Shown: in pieces, positions 14,948 to 20,909 of the stretch
Layout of the letters: the number at the start of each line of letters is the position of its first letter
How positions within the stretch are numbered: position 1 is the stretch's first letter
NCBI GenBank assembly: GCA_002308915.1
Contig: DBWI01000034.1
Location: 35,976 to 58,318, forward strand
Length of the DNA stretch: 22,343 nt
Direction of reading: 5' to 3'
Origin: Christensenella sp. UBA1242
GTDB lineage: Bacteria > Bacillota > Clostridia > Christensenellales > UBA1242
The notes under the pieces: model-generated
Databases searched by the model: none
Seen by the model: the letters and a program-made list of their open reading frames with translations, nothing else
What the model was told of the DNA's origin: nothing
Translations under genes and position numbers: made by a program

Positions 14948-15060
14948 GGCGACGCGTAAAGAAAAGTTGCATGTGGCAAGTTTTTAGCTAAAGCCGGGAG
15001 AAGCTATGCTTCGGTCTGCCCGACAAGGGGCGAACCCCCAAAGGTTGGGGGTTGACTACA
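14929..15060. other. GC-rich island with palindromes and pieces of tRNA-Arg, no gene
   Basis: This stretch is much richer in G and C than its surroundings and has no protein gene I can support. It starts with an exact 19-base copy of the tRNA-Arg 3' end. Inside are an imperfect hairpin with GAAGC-TAT-GCTTC and outer CGGG/CCCG (14995-15022) and a perfect 9-bp hairpin AACCCCCAA-AGG-TTGGGGGTT (15033-15053). The left arm of the latter repeats 11 bases of the T arm of tRNA-Arg in direct orientation; the right arm matches 14 bases of it inverted. It may be a tRNA-derived or tRNA-targeted element, or a structured RNA. Confidence 0.6.
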
Positions 15061-15062
15061 AC

Positions 15063-15089
15063 AAAAAACAACTCCGTAAGAGTTGTTTT
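15063..15089 (-). terminator. Terminator of tRNA-Arg
   Basis: On the minus strand, AAAACAACTC (5-base loop) GAGTTGTTTT then a T run. The stem begins with the last A of the encoded CCA. Confidence 0.85.
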
Positions 15090-15165
15090 GGTGCGTCCAG
15101 AGGGAGTCGAACCCCCAACCTTTGGTTCCGTAGACCAACGCTCTATCCAATTGAGCTATGAACGC
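15089..15165 (-). tRNA. tRNA-Arg (anticodon ACG)
   Basis: 77 bases including the encoded CCA. On the minus strand the acceptor arms are GCGTTCA / TGGACGC, with D arm TAGCTCAATTGGATAGAGC, anticodon stem TTGGT / ACCAA with loop CTACGGA giving anticodon ACG, and the T arm with GGTTCGACTCC. Position 34 A is expected to be deaminated to inosine, letting it read CGU, CGC and CGA. Confidence 0.97.
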
Positions 15166-15188
15166 ATATATTTTTTTTGACTATTTCG

Positions 15189-15217
15189 TTTTATCACATT
15201 CAATTAAGCATTGTCAA
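15189..15217 (-). promoter_or_regulatory. Promoter of tRNA-Arg
   Basis: On the minus strand, TTGACA (15212-15217) and a -10 box of GATAAA (16-base spacer) or ATAAAA (17-base spacer), about 25 bases before the tRNA. Its -35 lies just outside the divergent YwaF-like promoter. Confidence 0.6.
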
Positions 15218-15235
15218 CAATAAAATGTATTTCTT

Positions 15236-15264
15236 TTGACATAATTATATGTTTTGTTTATTAT
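15236..15264 (+). promoter_or_regulatory. Promoter placing transcription start at the ATG of the YwaF-like gene
   Basis: TTGACA (15236-15241), 17 bases, TATTAT (15259-15264), then six bases and ATG at 15271. No ribosome site is visible. Confidence 0.8.
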
Positions 15265-15270
15265 AGAAGT

Positions 15271-16239
15271 ATGTTTGATTATGAATGTTTCCCAGAAGAA
15301 TATATAAATTGGTTTACCACTGAAAATATATTAAAACTCTTTGGATTTGTTATTGGAGTTTCCCTTTTGTTATTGCTTGTATTACCCAAAAAGTCTGCAA
15401 AAGCAATCAAAATAACAAAAATTATACTAGCAATTCTTTTGGTCGCTTTGGAAATAGGAAGATTTTTGTGGTATTACTTAAGAGCACAACACTATGGAGA
15501 CAAGTTTGATTGGTGGGCAAGAATAAATTTTCATATGTGCACAATGATGGTTTGGCTAAATGCCATCACTTTGATACTCAGCTGTTGTCTAAAAAAGAAT
15601 AACAAACTTTTGACACTATTTTATCACATTATTATTGGAATAGGATTTTGGGGCGCACTTATAACATTTATGCATCCAGAATTTATTGATTCATGGTTTA
15701 CCATTTGGCACTTCAAAAATTCACAAACAATTTTAACACATATTATTTTAATTGTATCACCTATTTACCTTTTGATAACAAAACACTTCAAAATTGAAGT
15801 TAAAAATATTTGGGTAATACTTGGTGCCCTATTGATGGTTGGGCAAATTTCAGCATTTGCTGGGGCATGTGATAACTTTAATTTTGCATACTGCTTCAAA
15901 TGTAATTTTTTACTAAAGATTGGCATAGAAATTCCTTTCCCTTGGCATATTGTTTTCATCCTTTGTGTATTCTATATTGTCGACTTTGTAATTTGGTTTT
16001 TAATTGAAATGGTTAGAGCAATAATTCATCATAAAAAATTAAAAATAAATATAACAAAATTTGAAATATTGGCTTTTGTTTACACTTTGATTAATGTCAC
16101 ATTGCATCCGTTCCTTATGAAAGCGATTTTACCACAGGCACCAACGCTTCTTGGACTGTTATTCCTTATACCACTTTTTGCTTATGTGTTTGGAATATTT
16201 ACTTTATACAAGATTACGCACAAAAAAAAGATGAGTTAA
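15271..16239 (+). CDS. YwaF/TMEM164-like integral membrane protein
   Basis: 322 residues, with about eight or nine hydrophobic segments. It matches the YwaF (TIGR02206-type) pattern: INFHMCTMMVWLN (His88-Met-Cys90), then GFWGALITFMHPEF, then HFKNSQTILTHIILIVSPIYLL with His157. The His-x-Cys motif and the later His correspond to WPLHLCN and NHYIAFF in the fused protein at 2455-4818, so the two are distant paralogues. The start at 15271 sits six bases after the -10 box; reading 20 codons further upstream would put the start inside the promoter. No Shine-Dalgarno is seen. The stop TAA is the loop of the terminator. The C-terminus has a short basic tail. Function in bacteria is not established; lipid modification is inferred from reports on TMEM164. 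Confidence 0.82.
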   Translation: MFDYECFPEEYINWFTTENILKLFGFVIGVSLLLLLVLPKKSAKAIKITKIILAILLVALEIGRFLWYYLRAQHYGDKFDWWARINFHMCTMMVWLNAITLILSCCLKKNNKLLTLFYHIIIGIGFWGALITFMHPEFIDSWFTIWHFKNSQTILTHIILIVSPIYLLITKHFKIEVKNIWVILGALLMVGQISAFAGACDNFNFAYCFKCNFLLKIGIEIPFPWHIVFILCVFYIVDFVIWFLIEMVRAIIHHKKLKINITKFEILAFVYTLINVTLHPFLMKAILPQAPTLLGLLFLIPLFAYVFGIFTLYKITHKKKMS

Positions 16240-16256
16240 ACTCATCTTTATTTTTT
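16224..16256. terminator. Shared terminator of convergent genes
   Basis: A 10-bp stem AAAGATGAGT / ACTCATCTTT whose three-base loop, TAA (16237-16239), is the stop codon of the YwaF-like gene. The stop of the convergent HD gene (16248-16250) overlaps the other arm. Runs of A and T flank both sides. Confidence 0.9.
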
Positions 16257-16976
16257 TATTCCAGGTTTAGCAACTGTTGTTTTTGCCACAGTTGTATTTG
16301 TTTCTGGTTTGTAATCAGTTGTAGCAAAAGGTGTCAATTTGTGTTTTTCCACATATTTGCTAATTTCAAGGAATATATCTTCTTCCTTTTCTTTTAATCC
16401 CTTTTGAAGATTAGGTCTGTCATTATACAAAAAGAAAGTTGAAGCATTTTTTACACCTCGTGCTTGAAGCTTTTTAATTCTTTCATCATTCTTTATTTTT
16501 GCATCGGCATTTTCTAACTTCATAAAGCCTTTTTCGTCATATAACTTTGCTTGAAGGTCACACTCAAGTTTGTCAACTTTGTATGCAAAAAGTGCCTCTG
16601 GAGTTGATTGATTATTGAAGTTGTCTATGAGTGAAATATATACATCTTTTGCAATCAAATTTTTAAATATTTTTGCAACGGCATCTTTGCCAAGTTTATT
16701 TTTGTCTTTATATTTGTCATCAATTGGAGTCAAATCACCAATAATAATTTCTTCTGTTTCATGAAGTGCAAGCATCATCAAAACATCTGCAATATTAACT
16801 GGTGGCAATGTTTCTGACCAAATTGAAATTGCAAGCATACATGTTCCAAAAACATGTTCAGCAACACTTTCTAATCTTTGTTTTTTTACATTCCAATACT
16901 TCCAGCCAGTTCTAATTGTGTCTTTTAGTTTGTTTGTTAAAGAATAAAACTGTAAAATTTTTTCAACTTTATCCAT
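16248..16976 (-). CDS. HD-domain protein, YfbR/HDDC2-like, with His-Glu in place of His-Asp
   Basis: 242 residues. The order RTGWKYWNV, ESVAEH (His41), ALHETEEIIIGDLTP (His72-Glu73, Glu76, Asp81) and YKVDKLECDLQ (Asp135) fits the HD-domain branch of YfbR and HDDC2, whose characterised members are 5'-deoxynucleotidases. The second motif should be His-Asp; here it is His-Glu, so metal binding or activity may be altered. The C-terminal 60 residues are Lys-rich and end in a low-complexity region (TTVAKTTVAKPGIKK). The start follows TAGGAGTGAGAT. It is the third gene of an operon after a GT2 glycosyltransferase, 13 bases away, and shares its terminator with the convergent gene. The link between nucleotide and glycan steps is not known. 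Confidence 0.85.
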   Translation of the reverse strand: MDKVEKILQFYSLTNKLKDTIRTGWKYWNVKKQRLESVAEHVFGTCMLAISIWSETLPPVNIADVLMMLALHETEEIIIGDLTPIDDKYKDKNKLGKDAVAKIFKNLIAKDVYISLIDNFNNQSTPEALFAYKVDKLECDLQAKLYDEKGFMKLENADAKIKNDERIKKLQARGVKNASTFFLYNDRPNLQKGLKEKEEDIFLEISKYVEKHKLTPFATTDYKPETNTTVAKTTVAKPGIKK

Positions 16977-16989
16977 ATCTCACTCCTAA

Positions 16990-18264
16990 TTATTTTTTGG
17001 TATCAATATTCACATTGTGAACAATTGGTGTCCACTCAACTTTCCTTTTTAATACTGCATAAATTGCAAGTGGAATATATGTTGCCATAAATGCTGGAAA
17101 TGTCAAACAACCCCAAACTGCTCGCCAAAATGTTAGGTTGATTTTTTTCCTTCTTTCTAATATTACCATATATGCGGCATAAAGTACAAAGAAAAAATAT
17201 ATACTCAATGCTTCTGATGTAAAAGCTCGCCAAACTTTGTAGGCAATTGGCTCTCCATTCGCTGAACCTATTATTGCAAGAATAAACATAAATAAACAAT
17301 ATGCTATTGAACTACCAAGCAAAAGTGCTATTGGAAAAATATCAATAAAATACTCATATTTACTAAGTTTATGTTGTTTGTCTTTTACCAAACCAGCAAA
17401 TAATTGTTTTCTGTATTTGTTATGTGCTGACCAGTGTCCTCTTACCCAACGAACTCTTTGAGTCCATGCTTGTTTGAATGTGACTGGATGTTCATCAAAA
17501 TATATTGCATATTCGTTGTATGTTGATTTAATGTTATTAACTGTGCAATAAAGTGACAATTCAACATCTTCTGTTAATTCAAAAAACTTATAACCACCAA
17601 CTTTTTCCAATACTTCGCTTGCAATATAAAATCCAGTACCACTAACAGTCATACATCCATTACATTTTGCTCTTGCTTTGTTATTACAAGTATTAATCAT
17701 AGACATTGTAAAAGCACTTGCAAAAGCAACCCATCCACTATTCCAATTCTTGCTATTACGATAGCCATTTGCCATTTGATAACCAGCATCGTAACACTTG
17801 TTCATTTCTGTAATAAAACTTGGAGTCAAAACGTTATCTGCATCAAAAATAAAATATGCATCATATTTTTTGCCAGATACAAAAATATCTTGAACTACTT
17901 CATCAAGAGCATGTCCCTTACCTTTTAACTCCAAGTGTTTTCTAACAAAAATATTTGTTCTTGGATATCTTTTAACAATCTCACAAGTTGGGTCATCATC
18001 ACTTTCAACAACAACATATGTTTCCAAAAGTTCACTGTTATAATCTTGTTCTTGAATAGATTTTAATAAATTATCTATAACTGCGCTTTCATTCCTAGCT
18101 GGAATTAATATGGCATATTTGTAATCTTTTTTTGCATCAGCAAATTTTTTACCAGGAAACATTGCAATAATATGATGAACAACCTTTTGTAACATCAGCA
18201 CAGCACTAATTCCAAGTAATACGTAAAACACAACGTTTGCCGTGTGAAAAATATTAAAATACAT
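16990..18264 (-). CDS. Membrane GT2 processive glycosyltransferase
   Basis: 424 residues. One membrane segment (about 10-33) precedes a cytoplasmic GT2 catalytic domain: AILIPARNES, ESDDDP, FIFDADNVL (DAD, 141-143), ELTEDVELSL (TED, 231-233) and QRVRWVRGHW (269-278). The TED and QxxRW motifs are those of processive enzymes such as cellulose, hyaluronan and poly-GlcNAc synthases, and of beta-glycolipid synthases. Four or so further membrane segments follow (about 305-410). The protein is shorter than BcsA and has no PilZ domain. The start has AGAAGGATAG, 8 bases before ATG. It lies between a small membrane protein and an HD protein in one operon. Product (polysaccharide or glycolipid) unknown. 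Confidence 0.92.
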   Translation of the reverse strand: MYFNIFHTANVVFYVLLGISAVLMLQKVVHHIIAMFPGKKFADAKKDYKYAILIPARNESAVIDNLLKSIQEQDYNSELLETYVVVESDDDPTCEIVKRYPRTNIFVRKHLELKGKGHALDEVVQDIFVSGKKYDAYFIFDADNVLTPSFITEMNKCYDAGYQMANGYRNSKNWNSGWVAFASAFTMSMINTCNNKARAKCNGCMTVSGTGFYIASEVLEKVGGYKFFELTEDVELSLYCTVNNIKSTYNEYAIYFDEHPVTFKQAWTQRVRWVRGHWSAHNKYRKQLFAGLVKDKQHKLSKYEYFIDIFPIALLLGSSIAYCLFMFILAIIGSANGEPIAYKVWRAFTSEALSIYFFFVLYAAYMVILERRKKINLTFWRAVWGCLTFPAFMATYIPLAIYAVLKRKVEWTPIVHNVNIDTKK

Positions 18265-18278
18265 ATCGTACTATCCTT

Positions 18279-18860
18279 CTAATATGGTTCAAATTCAATT
18301 ATCTCAATTTTTGCAGTTCCAAGTCTAAGTTTTTTTAGTCTATCAATCTGCAATAATCTTCTATCAAGGAAAAAGGCATCAATTCCTTCCCAAATAAATA
18401 ACCAAGCCAAAATATCTACAACATATGTTGCACCTTGTGGTGCCACTTCAACAAAAAATAAATATATAGTTGTAATCAAAACACCAATAAACAAGAATAT
18501 AAGAGAGAATGATGTTGTTCTGCTCATACGTCTTTCTATGGCATGAACATCACTTTGGTAATTTTCTTTTACTGCCGCTTGAATCTCTTTTCTCTTTTCT
18601 TCATTTGCACCCTTAACGTGAAATCTTATTGTTAAATCATAGTCAAGTGGAACTGCACCAGATTTTTGTGCCAAATAATCAACTAACGAAGATGACAACG
18701 TGTCTCCACCTTTATAACAATATGGAGAGAATATGTCATCATAATTCTCTGCTCCCACATTAATTACAGCTCTACCATCGTCATCACAAACGAATCCTTC
18801 TCCATCATCAATGGTGTTTAATATCTCTTTTAATTTATGAATTCTACTACTTCTAAACAT
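18279..18860 (-). CDS. Two-pass membrane protein of unknown function, first gene of GT2 operon
   Basis: 193 residues starting at MFRSSR, preceded by GAGGTTTT; an in-frame ATG nine codons further upstream lies in the promoter spacer and is rejected. The N-terminal 110 residues are soluble and acidic in places, with an IHKLKEIL helix and a DDGEGFVCDDDG loop. Two hydrophobic segments follow (about 118-138 and 145-162), then a basic C-terminus. The family is not recognised. It is 14 bases from the GT2 gene, so it is probably a co-translated partner, perhaps a regulator or scaffold of the synthase, which is inference. It has a good promoter (18876-18904). Confidence 0.78.
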   Translation of the reverse strand: MFRSSRIHKLKEILNTIDDGEGFVCDDDGRAVINVGAENYDDIFSPYCYKGGDTLSSSLVDYLAQKSGAVPLDYDLTIRFHVKGANEEKRKEIQAAVKENYQSDVHAIERRMSRTTSFSLIFLFIGVLITTIYLFFVEVAPQGATYVVDILAWLFIWEGIDAFFLDRRLLQIDRLKKLRLGTAKIEIIEFEPY

Positions 18861-18875
18861 AAAACCTCGTTTTTT

Positions 18876-18904
18876 AGTATAACACATAAAGCTTTTTTTT
18901 TCAA
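18876..18904 (-). promoter_or_regulatory. Promoter of the GT2 operon
   Basis: On the minus strand, TTGAAA (18899-18904), a 17-base spacer, and TATACT (18876-18881) preceded by TGT (extended -10). Confidence 0.75.
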
Positions 18905-18928
18905 CCTTAAATTAACATAATAAAAAAC

Positions 18929-18957
18929 TAGACAAATTATTTTAAATAATATAGAAT
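18929..18957 (+). promoter_or_regulatory. Promoter of the DegV operon
   Basis: TAGACA (18929-18934), 17 bases, TAGAAT (18952-18957), then nine bases to ATG 18967. No ribosome site is visible. Confidence 0.5.
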
Positions 18958-18966
18958 ATGTTTGTT

Positions 18967-19359
18967 ATGGAAGAGAACGTAAAAATTTATATAGAATTAA
19001 TAGAAAATTCAGCTGAGGCAAGTCGCCTTTTAACATTAAGTCAAATGGCAATAGATGATGGAGATTTGACTTTATCTCAAAAATATTTTTTGCAAGTTAA
19101 AGACATTTTAAATACACTCAATAAAGATACATTTGAAGAAGTTAAAGAACTTGCAAACGTAAGCACAGATGAAAGTGAAGATTATGATATTTCTTCTCTC
19201 AATCTTTCTTGTCTTTTGATGAGTGCTTGTAAAACTGCTACAACATTAATGGATATTGAACTTTTTGACCAAAGCAATCCAACGAAACAAGCATTACTTA
19301 CAAGATTGGTTAAAACATTAAATGCTTGCAGTGAACTTTATGGAATATTGTTTAACTAA
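18967..19359 (+). CDS. Small helical protein of unknown function
   Basis: 130 residues, family not recognised. It is helical throughout, with acidic patches (EEVKELANVSTDESEDYD) and hydrophobic heptads; residues 10-50 resemble a TPR-like helix pair (AIDDGDLTLSQKYFLQVKDIL) but one repeat alone is not proof. The start at 18967 follows the promoter above; the Met at 18958 would lie at the end of the -10 box and is less likely. No Shine-Dalgarno is visible. It is 27 bases before a DegV gene and appears to be in the same operon, so a role near fatty-acid handling is possible but unproven. Confidence 0.65.
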   Translation: MEENVKIYIELIENSAEASRLLTLSQMAIDDGDLTLSQKYFLQVKDILNTLNKDTFEEVKELANVSTDESEDYDISSLNLSCLLMSACKTATTLMDIELFDQSNPTKQALLTRLVKTLNACSELYGILFN

Positions 19360-19386
19360 TAACACTAAAATATTTTTGGAGTAAAA

Positions 19387-20220
19387 ATGATTAGGCTTAT
19401 AGTTGATTCCACATTTGGAATTTCTAGAGAATATGCTGAAAAGAATAAAATAGAAGTAGTTAATCTAAAAATGATTCTTGGAGATCAAGTCTTTGATGAG
19501 GGATTTGAAGATACTTGGGGCGAATTTTATGAAAAAATGCAACACAGCAAAATTTGGCCAACTACATCACAACCTTCACCTGAAGATTTTACTGATGCTA
19601 TTCAAAAAATCTACTCAGAAGACGAGAATGCGGAAATTTTAATATTGACAATTTCTAATTCATTAAGCGGCACCATAAATGCAGCAACAATTGCTGCAAA
19701 TTCTTTTACGGGGAAAAGAATTGTTGCACACGATTCTGGCCAAGCAGCAACTTGTGGAAGATTACTAACAGAAGAACTTGTTGAACACATAAACAATGGT
19801 GTTACATTTGACGAACTTTTGGCACTTCTTCCAGTTGTTGAAAATGCATTAAAAATCCAATTTATTCCCCACACCATGGAAGCACTAAAGCGTGGCGGAA
19901 GAGTTGGCAGACTTAGTGCAGCAGTTGCAGATATTTTAAAAATTAAACCACTATTCAAGTTTGAGAATGGAAAAGTTAGTATTCAAAAAAAAGTTCTTGG
20001 ACTTGGTAAGGCAATTACAGATGCAATACTTCTTTTGCCAAAGAAAATAAAAAAGCTTTATGCTTGCTATATCTATGACAAAATAAATGTTCCAAAAATT
20101 TTAGAAAAACTGAAATCAATGCTAGGTATTGAAAAAGTTGAAGAAGTATGTCTTGAACCCGTCTTTGGAGTCCATGTTGGAATTGGTTCAATTGGAATAG
20201 CTTCTTTAGCCGAATACTAA
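19387..20220 (+). CDS. DegV family protein (FakB-type fatty-acid carrier)
   Basis: 277 residues, usual length for the family. It has the DegV landmarks: IRLIVDSTFGIS at the start, TTSQPSPEDF, the loop TISNSLSGTINAA and a C-terminal region ending LEPVFGVHVGIGSIGIASL. Characterised DegV proteins (FakB) bind a single fatty acid and present it to the kinase FakA, which makes acyl phosphate for phospholipid synthesis. No FakA gene is in the window. The start follows GGAGTAAAA. It forms an operon with the preceding small gene and the following zinc-ribbon protein (20 bases downstream). In the context of two PlsC enzymes, exogenous fatty-acid use is plausible. Confidence 0.95.
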   Translation: MIRLIVDSTFGISREYAEKNKIEVVNLKMILGDQVFDEGFEDTWGEFYEKMQHSKIWPTTSQPSPEDFTDAIQKIYSEDENAEILILTISNSLSGTINAATIAANSFTGKRIVAHDSGQAATCGRLLTEELVEHINNGVTFDELLALLPVVENALKIQFIPHTMEALKRGGRVGRLSAAVADILKIKPLFKFENGKVSIQKKVLGLGKAITDAILLLPKKIKKLYACYIYDKINVPKILEKLKSMLGIEKVEEVCLEPVFGVHVGIGSIGIASLAEY

Positions 20221-20239
20221 ATCACACAAAGGAGAAAAA

Positions 20240-20536
20240 ATGGAAAACGAACAAAAACCAGCAAATAATGGCTTGTTAATTGCTGGAATAATATTATGTT
20301 TTATGGGGCCAACCTTTATTATTGGATTCATTTTTATTGTTGTTTACATAATAAAAAATGCAAAGAATACAATGAATAATGAAACTTTTAAAAATCAAAA
20401 TGACAACCCAAATACAGAGCATAATGAAGACAAACCCAAAGAGAAAACACCAAAACCAACAAAGTGCCCAAGTTGTGGTGCAAATATAAAGAAAAATGAA
20501 TCCAAATGTCCATACTGTGATACAATTTTTGAATAA
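20240..20536 (+). CDS. Small membrane protein with a C-terminal zinc ribbon
   Basis: 98 residues. A hydrophobic N-terminal stretch (about 11-36; one long or two short membrane segments) is followed by a hydrophilic linker rich in Asn, Lys and Glu, and a C-terminal zinc ribbon CPSC-x10-CPYC. This is the same architecture type as the protein at 11957, with one anchor pair and a terminal ribbon, though the ribbons differ. The start has AAAGGAGAAAAA. It is 20 bases after the DegV gene and has no promoter or clear terminator of its own. The function is unknown. Confidence 0.8.
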   Translation: MENEQKPANNGLLIAGIILCFMGPTFIIGFIFIVVYIIKNAKNTMNNETFKNQNDNPNTEHNEDKPKEKTPKPTKCPSCGANIKKNESKCPYCDTIFE

Positions 20537-20550
20537 ATTACAAAAAACAC

Positions 20551-20579
20551 TTGCAAAACAAATAAATATTTGCTAATAT
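20551..20579 (+). promoter_or_regulatory. Promoter of tRNA-Ser
   Basis: TTGCAA (20551-20556), 17 bases, TAATAT (20574-20579) preceded by TGC. The tRNA starts 19 bases later. Confidence 0.7.
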
Positions 20580-20597
20580 ACTCAAGTAAATATTAAT

Positions 20598-20685
20598 GGA
20601 AAGTTGGCTGAGTGGTCGAAAGCGGCGGTCTTGAAAACCGTTGACCTGAAAGGGTCCTGGGGTTCGAATCCCTAACTTTCCGCCA
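20598..20685 (+). tRNA. tRNA-Ser (anticodon TGA)
   Basis: 88 bases with the encoded CCA. Acceptor arms GGAAAGT / ACTTTCC, discriminator G, D arm GGCTGAGTGGTCGAAAGC, anticodon stem CGGT / ACCG with loop CTTGAAA (anticodon TGA), a long variable arm typical of class II tRNAs (GACCTGAAAGGGTC) and T arm with GGTTCGAATCC. The UGA anticodon reads UCA and UCG. Confidence 0.97.
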
Positions 20686-20687
20686 AC

Positions 20688-20722
20688 AAAAATATCACAA
20701 GTATTTGTGATATTTTTATTTT
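20688..20722 (+). terminator. Terminator of tRNA-Ser
   Basis: A 13-bp stem AAAAATATCACAA / TTGTGATATTTTT (20688-20700 with 20705-20717) followed by T-rich sequence. Confidence 0.85.
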
Positions 20723-20869
20723 AATGAAAAAATAGGTTTTCGTGATGATAAATTTGATAAATTGTTGGGCGAACGCAAAAATGTAAAAAATTATCTTGTA
20801 CAAATTGACAGAGATGAATGCTTGAAGCTATTTGATGATTATATCAATATGCAACATAAATTATATTAA
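20723..20869 (+). pseudogene. C-terminal remnant of a protein gene after tRNA-Ser
   Basis: The frame from AAT at 20723 to TAA at 20867 reads NEKIGFRDDKFDKLLGERK and continues as normal-looking soluble protein sequence (QIDRDECLKLFDDYINMQHKLY at the end, in two parts). There is no ATG near its start (the ATG at 20724 is in another frame and stops at once) and no ribosome site. It looks like the last ~48 codons of a gene whose front is lost. I cannot name the protein. It is the only coding-like stretch in the 350 bases between the neighbouring protein genes. Confidence 0.5.
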
Positions 20870-20873
20870 AAAC

Positions 20874-20909
20874 AAAAAGGTATGCGACTATTTACGCATA
20901 CCTTTTTTT
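20874..20909. terminator. Terminator with the MFS stop codon in its loop
   Basis: A 13-bp stem AAAAAGGTATGCG / CGCATACCTTTTT (20874-20886 with 20895-20907) whose loop contains the TAG stop (20888-20890) of the minus-strand transporter. T runs occur on both strands. Confidence 0.85.

Noticed and set aside
14933..15010. A second, degenerate tRNA gene next to tRNA-Arg
   Set aside because: Only the acceptor end is copied. The sequence beyond does not fold into D, anticodon and T arms in order, so it is treated as a 3'-end duplicate rather than a tRNA.
14929..15060. tmRNA or a known riboswitch in the GC-rich island
   Set aside because: No tag reading frame, no matching acceptor pair of its own, and no gene downstream in the right place for a riboswitch. 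The island stays unclassified.
15211..15270. Longer start for the YwaF-like protein
   Set aside because: The 20 extra codons run through both promoter boxes; the Met at 15271 fits the promoter spacing seen for two other genes.
19611..19958. 115-codon minus-strand frame within the DegV gene
   Set aside because: It is fully inside the DegV coding region, antisense, without promoter or ribosome site, and the DegV match is strong.
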